Assembly (NCBI GenBank): GCA_036939755.1
Contig: JALLAZ010000038.1
Location: 1 to 28,888 of the forward strand
Length of the DNA stretch: 28,888 bases
Source of the DNA: Stephanodiscus triporus
Lineage: Eukaryota; Bacillariophyta; Thalassiosirophyceae; Thalassiosirales; Thalassiosiraceae
Reading direction: 5' to 3'
A program made the position numbers and the translations under genes. Within the stretch, counting starts at the first letter, position 1. Every line of letters begins with the position of its first letter. A model generated the notes under the pieces. The model was not told where the DNA came from, did not search any database, and was given only the letters and a program-made list of their open reading frames with translations. This document shows positions 9,139 through 18,430 of the stretch, piece after piece.

Positions 9139-10497
9139 ATGGCGCCGACCTCCCGAAGACGAATCCTCCCCTCCCAAACTCTCGCTTCGTTCGGCGCGTT
9201 GCCGATATACCCCCCGTCGCCTTCGAGAGGAGAGTTGGCCAAGCAAGCGTCATCGTCGCGGACGACGATTCCGTCGACCGCGACGACTGCCACTACGACG
9301 ACGGCGGCGGCGGCGGGGACGACCGACGACGAAGTCCGCGTGCCGGGGGGAATACAGATCGCCGGATGGGAGATCGTTACCCGCAATTCCGCGATAGGGG
9401 ACGAGTGTGGGATGGCGAGATTGACATCGTCGCTGGAGGAGATCGCGAACGATGACGACGTTGTCGGAGGGGACGACGACCGCGTCGGCGTCGATCCGAC
9501 GTCGTCGTCGAGGAGGAGGAGGAGGCGATTGAACCCACCCGAGATCACATTCTTGGACGCGGTCGTATCGTGTCGATATCTTCGAGGCGAGGGAAGGAGG
9601 GATCGAGGAGGCGGCCCCTCGACGATCGCAGAGGAGGACGACGAGGACGACGCGATCGTCGCGGGAATGCGACTCGACGCGAAAGGCGCCCTCTTGGAAT
9701 GGGCGGAGGCCCATCGATGTTTGGGAATGGCACATCCCACCTCGTCGAGCACGCGCGAAGACGACGACGACAGGAGGGTACATCGGGGGGTATCCATCGT
9801 ACGGACGGCGGACGCCGAAATTTGGTCGAACAGGCCTCGCGACGACGACGACGACGACGCCGCGTCGACGTCCCGCGATTCCGAATTCCACTACGATTGG
9901 ACGTTCTCGTCGCCCTACGCCGGAACCGTCGTTCGCGTTCCCCGCAAGACCGACGATGGAAAAGTGACGAACGAAACTACTATCAACAATCGCCAGATGT
10001 GGCGGCCCCTACGCCGGTCTCGCATTCCCTATCGCATGCTGCAGGACAACACCCAGCCGATATTGCTATACGACGACGTCCACCTGTACGAGGACGACCT
10101 GCACGACAACGGAGACGTCTCGCTGAATGCGAAAATTCGCGTCATGCCGAAATGTTGGTACGTCCTCCAGAGGCTGTTCGTCAGGGTGGATCGTGTGTGC
10201 GTTCGTTGCCGCGAGGTACGATATTTTTGTTCGTTCTTCGACGGGGTCGGGGCCGACGATTACGGCGACACAAACGATGACGGCGCAGTCCGAGCGAATA
10301 CAATTTACAGGGACGTAACGTGGAGGGAGGCCGCGTGGGAGGAGATCGGGGATGCCGGAATGCCGACGGATCCGGCCGCATGGAGGGAGGATGGGTTAGG
10401 GTTAGGGTCGTTGTTGACAAGATTGCCGTCCGCTCCTTTGCCCGATGACATTCCTAGATTTTCTAGCCTCGATGTCAACCCAAGAATGAAGGATTAG
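9139..10497 (+). CDS. TIP41: TIP41-like protein (PP2A-pathway regulator)
   Basis: Predicted 452-residue homologue of TIP41/TIPRL, a cytosolic and nuclear protein that binds type 2A phosphatase catalytic subunits and acts in TOR-linked signalling in yeast and animals. The family domain is spread over about 65-420: GGIQIAGWEIVTRNSAI (70-86), LNPPEITFLDAVV (131-143), FHYDWTFSSPYAGTV (250-264), then the best conserved block QPILLYDDVHLYEDDLHDNG (306-325), AKIRVMPKCWYVLQRLFVRV (331-350) and TWREAAWEEI (394-403). Yeast and human proteins have about 270-360 residues. The extra length is Asp/Ser/Arg-rich loops at about 101-130, 152-175, 200-215 and 230-247. The ATG at 9139 is chosen because an in-frame non-ATG extension lies upstream and the Kozak context is good. 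No intron is needed. It converges on the 10686-12977 gene with a 188-nt gap. Confidence 0.9.
   Translation: MAPTSRRRILPSQTLASFGALPIYPPSPSRGELAKQASSSRTTIPSTATTATTTTAAAAGTTDDEVRVPGGIQIAGWEIVTRNSAIGDECGMARLTSSLEEIANDDDVVGGDDDRVGVDPTSSSRRRRRRLNPPEITFLDAVVSCRYLRGEGRRDRGGGPSTIAEEDDEDDAIVAGMRLDAKGALLEWAEAHRCLGMAHPTSSSTREDDDDRRVHRGVSIVRTADAEIWSNRPRDDDDDDAASTSRDSEFHYDWTFSSPYAGTVVRVPRKTDDGKVTNETTINNRQMWRPLRRSRIPYRMLQDNTQPILLYDDVHLYEDDLHDNGDVSLNAKIRVMPKCWYVLQRLFVRVDRVCVRCREVRYFCSFFDGVGADDYGDTNDDGAVRANTIYRDVTWREAAWEEIGDAGMPTDPAAWREDGLGLGSLLTRLPSAPLPDDIPRFSSLDVNPRMKD
10393..10407 (+). repeat. Telomere-like TTAGGG repeats inside TIP41
   Basis: The 15 bases gggttagggttaggg lie within the TIP41 frame and encode Gly-Leu alternation. 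TTAGGG is the commonly reported stramenopile telomere repeat. At this length it may simply be codon usage for a GLGLG stretch. Confidence 0.7.
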
Positions 10498-10685
10498 CTG
10501 CAACGAGATGCTCAAAACACATTATTCAAACCTTCTTGAAAAAACAATAAGGCTGTTTCGACAGAATCAATTACGACACACCCTATTGTATTAACTGTAC
10601 ACTCCTCATCACTCCTACAGATTCCCCATGAACCAATTAAATCGCGAATCGTTGCGAAAAACCACGAATAGCGTCATCAAGCTTG

Positions 10686-12733
10686 TCATTTATTTTTATC
10701 TCCGATATCGTTGCCATTGACATCTGCACCAGGACGTGAAGGTCTGCGCAGGAGTCGCCACGTATCGACAGCCCAGCGGTAGATGAGTCCACCTCGTCGC
10801 GTGCCATCTTTGGGCTTGTCTGTATCATCGACACTAGAGCAGGTATCTGGCGCAGTATGAACCTCGGGCGTGGATTCATTGATCTCTCTAACACTCGGTA
10901 CTTCAAGCATAGGCGACGAATTCAAATTAATTTGAGCAGCGGCGATGACGTTAACATCACCGGAAGGATGAGGTTGATCCGCTCCTCGTTTTTCATCATC
11001 CTCTTGTTCATTGACAGACGAGGCTTCTTTTGAGAGTCCAATGATACTCCTGATCTCGTACATCGTTCTCGTAACCAATTCCATCGACATAAGATTTGCG
11101 AAAAATTGTGAGTAAGATTGATCGCTTGTCCCATCTCCGTTGATAACTCGCACGTCGTCGTTTTGTTCCTCGTACTTCTTGGCCTCATTTCGCCACCTCG
11201 CCTCGAGAGAATCCTCTCTACGATTTTGTATCGGCGATTGTCGTATTCGTTCAATTTTGCGTCTCATCTCGTGTTCCTCGCGAAGTTTCTCCGCTCGTCG
11301 GCGTCGTAGTTCATCCTCCGACATAGTCGCTCCGACGCCGATGCCGAGTTGTCTCTCGAGCGCTTCAATACGCTCCAAGAGCATTCGAACGTTGGGATCA
11401 TCGTTGACCGTCGACGAATTATATACCGGAGCAAGACTGGCGTCGTCGGACATTTCATCGCCTCGGTTCGGCGAAGAGTTGGCGACAGGCGCCGTATGTC
11501 GATCGGAGGAGGCGTCCTCGTCGTCCATCTTCCGGCCTTGAGCGCCCTTCAGCTCGCTTATCCGCCTTTCCGCCCCCCCGAGGAACAAATCCTCCACGAC
11601 GACTTTCAGCCTGTCCCATGCATTGCCTTCCCCGGGGATCAAGGCCGAATTGATGCCCGAGTTGTTCCCATCGACGACTACAACCGAGTCCCCTCCACCA
11701 CGACGACCGTCGATCGTCTCCCCCTCCCCCTCCAACGTCGTCGTCGTCGCAGTAGTCGTCAATGTGCCCATTATCTTCTCCCTCTCAATCCTCTCGTACC
11801 TCGAGAAGTATTCCCTCATCTCGTCCTGCAGCGACCAGAAGTACAGGTGCACAATCAATCCCGGCAGCAGAGCGAGGGCGACGTTCTTCCCGATCCACCA
11901 GTTGTCCATGACGAGCGCGCCGGATCCCTGCTTCATCTCGTGAAAGTCGCGAATCCTCGTGGCGACGCTGCCTCCACTGCCCCCGCCGTCCGATGCCCCC
12001 CCCGCGGACGACGACGACGACGACGACGACGACGCGGGTATCCTGCCGTCGGTGATTGCGTGCAACCAACCCCGAAACTCGTGCAGGTTGCGTCGCAAGT
12101 TCGACGCGACCTCCGACGGAGCGCGTTCCCAGTCGATGCCCGTCTCTCGTCCGCCGGGCGACGAAGACGACGACGATCCGTCCCGCGGAGCGTTACGTCC
12201 GGCGGACGCGACGACTGCGTCGACGTCCCCATCGAAGAGCAGTCGCCTCATCACGTCCACGTTCGCGCGGAAGTTGGCAGCACCGCCGTCGCCCGCCTTG
12301 TCCCTCAAGTACCTCAAATTCGCGCGGGCGTTGGCCCGCGCCGATTCGAGGTACGAGGCGGATACTGCCGCGCCCCCCCCGCGGATACTCGATTCGCGCA
12401 GGACGGCGGCGCGCTGTCGCGGCGTCAGCCGCAGCGCCTGCCTCCGCGTGAGGGGGGATAATTCGAGAATGCGCGCGATCGACGACGGCGTTTCTCGGGA
12501 GGATGGGGGGGGGAGGGGGGAGGAGGAGGAGGAGGATATCCCCCCCCTCCGTCGTCGTCGTCGTCGTCGTCCGTTCTTTCGGGGGGTCGAACTCGAAGAG
12601 GGAGGGGGATCAGCAGGCGACGACGAAGACGACGAGACCATCGGGCCCGACCGGACGTCGGCGGCGTCGCGCTCCCCGGTCGACCCCCGTCGTGGCGTTG
12701 TCCCCGAATGGATGGCACGATTCGTCGTCATCA

Positions 12734-12767
<34 letters not shown>

Positions 12768-12977
12768 AACGACGATGCCGCGCAGCCTCGTCCCCTCGCG
12801 GTCATCATCGACGCGGACGGCCGCCGTTCGATGATGACGATGGCCGAGCGATCGTATCATCGTCGACGTTAGCGCCGATGTCGTCGTCCGTCGCGCCCGC
12901 TCGCCGATGGCGATCCCGACGATGGCCGTGGACGCCCGCGATGCGCCGCGGCGATACGAGCTCATCGCGGCTATCAT
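10686..12977 (-). CDS. Unrecognised membrane and coiled-coil protein with organelle-type leader
   Basis: I do not recognise the family of this 763-residue protein. Residues 1-50 are rich in Arg, Ser, Thr and Ala and lack acidic residues apart from one Glu, as in a mitochondrial (or plastid) transit peptide. Residues 70-165 are low complexity (Thr, Ser, Arg runs). Residues about 165-310 form a conserved-looking helical region with recurring Asn/Arg patterns (ARANARANLRYLRDK, ANFRANVDVMRRLL, SNLRRNLHEFRGWL). One membrane segment is likely at about 360-380 (WWIGKNVALALLPGLIVHLYFW), followed by a charged helix EMREYFSRYERIEREK. Coiled coil is likely at about 528-580 (RMLLERIEALERQL, DELRRRRAEKLREEHEMRR). 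The C-terminus is polar with one Trp/Arg-rich helix. An inner-membrane or envelope scaffold would fit, but that is inference. The ATG at 12977 is the first in frame; 12965 is an alternative. The long uninterrupted frame argues that the gene is real. Confidence 0.65.
12734..12767. repeat. CGT trinucleotide microsatellite
   Basis: An uninterrupted run of about eleven cgt units lies in the N-terminal part of the 10686-12977 gene, where the coding strand reads threonine repeats. A shorter related run at 12007-12034 encodes serines in the same protein. Confidence 0.85.
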
Positions 12978-13016
12978 AACCCGCACTGGAATGACAGTAT
13001 AATTATTTCTGTTATT

Positions 13017-13030
13017 GGCCGGCCGGCCGG
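13017..13030. promoter_or_regulatory. GGCC repeat in the divergent promoter gap
   Basis: The self-complementary run ggccggccggccgg lies in the 138-nt gap (12978-13115) between divergent starts. It could be a GC-box-like element; no function can be read from the sequence alone. Confidence 0.3.
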
Positions 13031-13115
13031 GAATAAATAATAGATATTTTTGGTCGGCGTGGCGGCGTCATTTTTGGCGCGGACGACGAAGAAAGCTCAC
13101 GTAGGAACCAATACG

Positions 13116-14489
13116 ATGTTCGACCGGCGGAGCGGAGACAGACCGAGAGAGCGTTTGGGCCTCCCAGACACCTCCGGCCCCGCTGAACCCCCGCCCGGCC
13201 CTCATGACTCCGTCCCGAAAATGGGCAAATCGACTCCTCGGCCCCCCGACGATGACGACGACGACGACGACGTAGGCGACGGCGCTGGCGACTGTGGCCG
13301 TTGTTGTTACTACCGCTCGTGGGTCCAAGGATGCCACGACACCCCCGCCCTCGCTTCCCCTCCCCCCCCCCGTACCATACCCCCCGTCTCCTCCGCGTGG
13401 CGGCCGACGGACCGCTGTCGCACCTTCGACGACCTCGGGTACGTCCGCTTGTCGAAATTCGCGTCCGACGACGAGGTTAGGTCGATGAGGTCCGCCATGG
13501 AACGGATGGCGGAGGACGAGTGGACTCCGGGGGATGGGGTGGGGGGCGTGGGGGGCGTGGCCGTCTTCCGCACCGACGAGGGCCAGGTCGACGCCCAGGG
13601 ACGATCGGATTACTTCCTCGACAGCGCGACCGCGGTCCATTACTTCGCGGAGGCCGACGCGGTCGACGAGGATACGAGCGCGCTGAGGAAGGAGTACGAG
13701 GATAACAAGCTCCGCGCGCTGAACAAGGCCGGGCACGGCCTCCATTTGCGTCCTGGTCCATTCGCGGACTACACGCGATCGAAGAAGGTCGCGTCCCTCC
13801 TCCTCGAGTTGGGATACGTCGATCCGGTCGTTCCGCAGTCGATGTACATATTCAAGCAGGCCAGGGGAGGAGGGGAGGTGACGAGTCATCAGGACTCGAC
13901 TTTTTTGCACACCGAGCCGAGGCAGACGTGCGTGGGATTGTGGCTCGCGTTGGACGACGCGACGTTGGAGAACGGTTGCCTTTGGGTCAGGCCGGGGAGT
14001 CACCGGGAGGGATTGAGGAGGCGATTCGTGAGGAATCCCGCGCACTTCGGCGATTCGCTCGCGTACTGCGACCGAAATGTCGTCGAATGCGACGACGACG
14101 ACGACCGGGGGGATCGCGCGGAGCCGCAAATGATATTTCGCGCCGCGAACGACGACGACGCCGATCGCTGGGTGGTGCCGTGGGAGGGGAGCCTGCCGGA
14201 AAATTCGCTCCCGGCGCCGGACTGCACGGGACTGCGCGCCGCGGGATTCGTGCCGATGCCGTGCGAGGCCGGGGACTTGCTCGCGTTCGCGGGCACGCTG
14301 GATCACCTCAGCCTGCCGAACCACTCGTCGGGAGCGAGGCACACCTTCCAACTGCACTGCATCGAGGGCGAGGGCGCGGGCGTCGCGTGGTCGAGGGAGA
14401 ATTGGCTTCAGTATCCCCCGGGCGTTTCTTTCATGAGGCTTGTGAGTGAAAACGAAAATCACGAGAGAGAAAAGACGGGTGATCGATGA
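13116..14489 (+). CDS. PHYHD1: PHYHD1-type phytanoyl-CoA dioxygenase family protein
   Basis: Predicted 457-residue Fe(II)/2-oxoglutarate-dependent oxygenase, closest to PHYHD1. The domain starts near 103 (TFDDLGYVRLSKFASDDEV). The iron-binding HxD is at H258/D260 in SHQDSTFLHTEP, followed by the PHYHD1-like stretch LALDDATLENGCLWVRPGSH (277-296). The distal iron ligand is probably H397 (GTLDHLSLPNHS), and R408 probably binds 2-oxoglutarate. All cofactor residues are present, so it should be active; the substrate is unknown. Human PHYHD1 has about 290 residues. The excess is a poorly conserved leader with an Asp run at 45-52 and Cys residues at 60-73, plus an acidic insert at about 325-360. 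The ATG at 13116 is the first in frame; the upstream extension starts only with TTG. The 3' end may be spliced: a GTGAGT donor at 14442 and a TTTATCAG acceptor ending at 14523 would replace the last 16 residues with 16 others, ending at 14574. Confidence 0.88.
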   Translation: MFDRRSGDRPRERLGLPDTSGPAEPPPGPHDSVPKMGKSTPRPPDDDDDDDDVGDGAGDCGRCCYYRSWVQGCHDTPALASPPPPRTIPPVSSAWRPTDRCRTFDDLGYVRLSKFASDDEVRSMRSAMERMAEDEWTPGDGVGGVGGVAVFRTDEGQVDAQGRSDYFLDSATAVHYFAEADAVDEDTSALRKEYEDNKLRALNKAGHGLHLRPGPFADYTRSKKVASLLLELGYVDPVVPQSMYIFKQARGGGEVTSHQDSTFLHTEPRQTCVGLWLALDDATLENGCLWVRPGSHREGLRRRFVRNPAHFGDSLAYCDRNVVECDDDDDRGDRAEPQMIFRAANDDDADRWVVPWEGSLPENSLPAPDCTGLRAAGFVPMPCEAGDLLAFAGTLDHLSLPNHSSGARHTFQLHCIEGEGAGVAWSRENWLQYPPGVSFMRLVSENENHEREKTGDR

Positions 14490-14954
14490 TGTGGGGGGAT
14501 TCGTTTGTTCTTACGTTTATCAGGGAGAATTGACCCTTGTAATTGTATTCGAAAGTTTATCCAGCGTTTTTTGACAACTCGTAATCCGCAACTGGACCAA
14601 TCTTATTACTTATCTTCGTTATCTATCGAATGCTCTGGTACTTATCTTGTCGGAGTAGTACCAGTAAAACACAGCACTACTCTTCTTTGCATTCTATCAT
14701 ATGCTCTAGTGTCTACCACATTGGGGTAATACCTCGTTGTTGCAAAATTTCACCTTTCCCTGTACGACCCAATTGGTGCATCAATCGTGGTTGCAAAATG
14801 CACCCGTTGTCTGCTCTGTCAAGTCGGAGGAGGTGTTGCGCCTAACGGGGGCGGCCGGTTTGTCTGAGTTTGCGTGTGCTCGCGGCTCCTTGAGGAAGCG
14901 GACAGACCATCCGAACCCCAGCCCGATATTCACTTACACACGACCAATTACAAG
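14490..14954. other. Intergenic region between PHYHD1-like and EF-hand genes
   Basis: The genes are in tandem, so this 465-nt gap holds the 3' end of the first and the promoter of the second. Apart from a possible terminal exon of the dioxygenase gene at 14524-14574, I see nothing coding. The stretch is AT-richer than both neighbours. Confidence 0.35.
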
Positions 14955-15632
14955 ATGACCTCCGGCGCATCCGCTGCGCCCCGGCACGACCGATCGCGGG
15001 GGGCGCCGGAGTCAACGTCCAAGCCCTCTTCGTCGTCGATCTCGGCGACCGCCCATCGCGGATCGACGCCCAATCCCGATCGATGCCCTCGCGAGATCGT
15101 CACAGCCTTTAGAATCTTCGACCCGACGTCGTCCGGACGTCTCGACGTCCAAACTTTCACGGTCATGGCCCGATCGCTCGGATTCCGCGCGTCGAACGCG
15201 GAGATCCGTCGCGAGGCGGAAACCTTGCTACGGGAGGAGGATCGAATGCGAGGGGAAGAACGGGGCGAGATTCCCCAGATAACGATAGACCTGGCACTGG
15301 CGACGCGCATATTAATGCAACTGGGGCACGCCCGCCGGAACGGGGAGGAGGAGATGCGAGCGTACTTCGGGACGCTTGATGGCGGGAATAAGGGATTTGT
15401 CACGCTGGAGGACCTGCGACGTGTTCGGGATGAGGTCGGCGTGGCGGAACGCGAACTGATGGACGTCGTCGGGTCCGGGAGTAGCGACGCAGACTTCGTC
15501 GGCGGGGTCGTCGGAGATGCCGCCTTGAGGGCGATGATCGAGCAATTTGACGATAACTGCGATGGGGTCGTTGATTATCGAGAATTCAGAAAAGTATTGG
15601 GTCCATTTCTTTCGCCGGGTCCTGTGGATTAA
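14955..15632 (+). CDS. Centrin/calmodulin-like EF-hand protein
   Basis: Predicted 225-residue calcium-binding protein of the centrin/calmodulin superfamily. The last EF-hand loop is canonical at 199-210 (DDNCDGVVDYRE, with acidic or polar ligands at positions 1, 3, 5, 9 and 12). The first (56-67, DPTSSGRLDVQT) and third (about 142-153, DGGNKGFVTLED) are recognisable but lack ligands, notably the position-12 Glu, so they probably do not bind calcium well. The second is replaced by a segment with no loop (ALATRILMQLGHARR). Helix features such as REIVTAFRIFD and FTVMARSLGFRASNAEI resemble centrin (DLREAFDLFD, LKVAMRALGF). The first 43 residues are a Ser/Arg/Pro-rich tail as in some centrins. Whether it serves basal bodies or another process cannot be told; centric diatoms do make flagellated sperm. 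The ATG at 14955 is the first in frame. Confidence 0.78.
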   Translation: MTSGASAAPRHDRSRGAPESTSKPSSSSISATAHRGSTPNPDRCPREIVTAFRIFDPTSSGRLDVQTFTVMARSLGFRASNAEIRREAETLLREEDRMRGEERGEIPQITIDLALATRILMQLGHARRNGEEEMRAYFGTLDGGNKGFVTLEDLRRVRDEVGVAERELMDVVGSGSSDADFVGGVVGDAALRAMIEQFDDNCDGVVDYREFRKVLGPFLSPGPVD

Positions 15633-16105
15633 GCTTAACAAGGACGATGCAGCGAAATTAAAATGAGATAGGCGAAGTCTCATTCCAGAAAAAATGCAGA
15701 CAGGATGGGCAAAGGAAACAAAAAGGATGATGTCCAAAATCGCTGGAATCGGTTCCTAAAACCAAATCCCGACCGTAGATAGGCCGTCCGACTAATACGG
15801 AGGTGCTAAATAGGTATGGCTCCTCCATTAAGTTGTGTGGCTATATGAAACCTATTTGGGTCCTTGGCCTCAACAGCAGCCGACGCGGTAATGCATCCCC
15901 ACTTCATCCTGCACAACCGGAGATTTGTCATATTTAATCTTATATACATATGTGCCGAGACCATAATCAACGCCTCGCCGCCGCTTATATTTGCTTATTC
16001 AATAAGTTATACACGCCAAAAAGAAAGGGACCGACGCATACGCTGGCTGATTGTATAAGTTAAACGAAATGCAGTCTTGGTCCCCAAATACCCAATCTCT
16101 CCTAG
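15633..16105. other. Convergent intergenic region between EF-hand and CDCA7-like genes
   Basis: This 473-nt gap holds the 3' untranslated regions of two converging genes. A short plus-strand frame (15864-16058) does not look like protein. I see no RNA gene or convincing repeat. Confidence 0.35.
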
Positions 16106-17743
16106 TTAGAAAAAGAAAGAATAATTATTCCCCGCGGCCGATCTGCGACTCGATTTTCTTTCTGCCTCATTCCTGCTCCTTTCCCTCTCCTCCTCCTTCT
16201 GCCTTTGGACGAGGCATACTTTACACATGCACGTTCCCAAACACGAAGGACAGTGCCACTCGAGGTCGTTTTCGGCATCGTCCATCGTCAGCGGGTACTT
16301 GGAGGAGAGGCAGTCTATGCAATATTTCTTTTTGCATTTTCCAGTCAACGTCCAATAATGGCAACGGCGGAAGTTCGTCGTTAAAATTTTGCAATCGTGG
16401 CACTTTTGGGGTGTTGTGTCTTCTTTGCCGGCGTCGGCGGACTTTCTCTTAGGGGGATTCTTCTTTGCCGGCGCGTGTTGATGCGCTGAAGCAGTCCTTA
16501 CAGCGCTCGCTTTCATCTCCTGGACAACCCCTTCTCTCTCCCCCTGGGGTTGTGTAGGTATTAATTCATGCGCGAATTCAGGAGGCCTTTTCCTCTCTTC
16601 CTCCAAACCAGGCTTGGCACTGGTCGTTTTAGCCTCCTTGACAACCTTTTTTCGCTTTCGCCGAGAACGTGGGAATTCAGGAGGCCTCTTCCTCGCATCT
16701 TCCTTGGGTCCATCACTTTTCAGTTTATCCTGAGAATTTGATGTCACGAGACTTTGCAAAGGTAGGTCATGGGTCTGGTTGGAGCTAGATTTGGCGAGTT
16801 GAGAGTACTCTTTGTCGCTGTCGTCGTTGGTCTCAGATCCTGATGCATCATAATCACCCCCTCCTTCGGCTGACGAATCACCATTGCACACAGGCTTGGT
16901 AATTAATGAGTCATGCCACCTCTCCAACTCTTGATCAACATGGATTACTGGATTCTTTTCCATTGCGAATTCCCTCAACTGTTGTCTTAATGCCCTCTGC
17001 TCCCTGAGATGTTGCTCCTCCTCCATGCTATTTCGAATTCTCGTCCATTCGTTCCATGAGTCATACTCTCTCTCCGGGTCGCGTATCGTTTGCTTCCCCC
17101 GTACCACCTCGGTAAGACGTACGAGCCGATTTATGTCGGGTATAGCCGTTTGAAGGATGGACATTGCCCGGGGGTAGGACGAGGGAGAATCGCTCGGCAG
17201 CATCTCAGCGAGGTCAGCTGCCTCCTCGAGCGATGCGCGTAGACGTCGTGCACGTTTAATCTGGTCATGGAGTTGTAGGCGTCGACCTGGCTCTCGCCTG
17301 AATGATTGATATATGCATTTTTGTGCCAGATTGTTCAGTATGTGAAAAACGGGGCCGAGATGGCATGAGTTCCACAAATAATTGACGAAGATTAAGAAGT
17401 GCACCGGAAAACCATGGAACTTACGCTTCTGCGGTATGACATTCCGGCGGCCCACCCAGGATGGCAACAGTCTATCGGGTGACAAAAATGAGCAGCACGA
17501 AACGTTTGAGAGAGTCATTGCCGATGAGATGCTTGAACGGGTAGTTATGCCAGCCAACTACCGTTGCAATTTCCTGGCAAAGCATGCTTCAAATAATAAT
17601 ACACTTTCCCCTCCCCTCATACAATACAAAGCCGCTCACACCAAATGATACGGACTTACTCTCCCCTCTAATAATTGTGGAAGAATAGACTCATTGTCTA
17701 CCTCCAACGTAAATTTTAACGATGATGGATTATGTCGGGCCAT
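16106..17743 (-). CDS. CDCA7-like protein with zf-4CXXC_R1 zinc finger, three exons
   Basis: Proposed exons, minus strand: 17743-17660, 17471-17425 and 17297-16106, encoding 440 residues. Both introns (188 and 127 nt) have GTAAGT donors. The first acceptor follows a pyrimidine-rich stretch and uses the AG of an apparent stop (cgatag), and phases fit throughout. The C-terminal domain (343-405) has the Cys layout of the CDCA7 zinc finger: CHDC, C356, C365, YCIDC, WHCPSC and CMCKVC, eleven cysteines in all. In animals and plants CDCA7 recruits the HELLS/DDM1 remodeller for maintenance of DNA methylation. Similar fingers also occur in other chromatin proteins, so the role is inferred. Upstream is a helical charged region (45-170), an acidic linker, and basic patches (RSRRKRKK, KKNPPKRK) that look like nuclear signals. 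RKRPPEF occurs twice. A highly charged helix follows the finger. The N-terminal exons are less sure than the large exon. Confidence 0.75.
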
Positions 17744-18430
17744 GGTGAATAGGGACGGTGAGGTGCTGCGATGCGAATGTTGTTGTTGGCGAAAGATGGC
17801 GATTTTTCTTTTTTTTATGTGGGTGTGAGCTGTTAGTATCTTGGAGTAGGAGTAGAGCCTATCCACAGGCAGCTTTCGTATCGTACCTTTATGTACATTT
17901 TCTGACCTCAATTGACCACCCTTTCATTGGGGGAGCTTATTTCTCAGCTTTTAGGAGGGCCACTGCCAAACTTAATAGTTTATACCACCCCCCATTGAGT
18001 CCAGGGCAGGGATTTTCGCCGATAGGGGAAGTGCTCCCAGCGGGAGATGGATACGGTGGGATGGAGGTGGTCGATACCTTCTATGCCGGATACCGCGAAA
18101 GACCGGAGCAGGACAAGATGAGAAAGAGGGGGAGGATAACCTGATGCACGAGATTCCGCTTTTGTCATACTTTGTAAGGCGGAGTTCGTTTGCTAGGATG
18201 AAATATAGGACGTACCCAGCCAACAATTTCTCTGATGTAGAGATTGTGTAACTTTAATATATAAGGTACTATGGTACGATTGCAAAACTATGTGTCTATT
18301 TCAACTCTAAGGTTAAATTTTCGGTCTCTATTCTATTCTCGCTTTGTGAATTCGTTTGTTTCATCAAAGTATTCCTTGCCATCTTCTGTGCCAATCATTT
18401 TAGCCATGCTATATTCTACCTACATCCTTT
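17744..18430. other. Intergenic region between CDCA7-like and VREY-motif genes
   Basis: Both neighbours are on the minus strand, so this 687-nt stretch holds the CDCA7-like promoter and the 3' end of the 18431-20107 gene. A plus-strand frame from 17758 begins only with GTG and has no protein-like pattern. The part at 18240-18430 is AT-rich. No motif, RNA gene or repeat stands out. Confidence 0.35.

Noticed and set aside
11349..12461. 370-codon plus-strand frame opposite the 10686-12977 gene
   Set aside because: It is Arg/Pro-rich with no domain. The minus frame has a membrane helix, coiled coil and leader and is longer.
13068..14462. 464-codon minus-strand frame opposite the PHYHD1-like gene
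   Set aside because: The plus strand has a complete oxygenase with HxD and Arg motifs; the antisense frame is Arg/Val-rich and featureless, as expected from GC-rich codons.
15864..16058. Plus-strand frame in the convergent gap before the CDCA7-like gene
   Set aside because: Short, and no protein-like pattern is visible.
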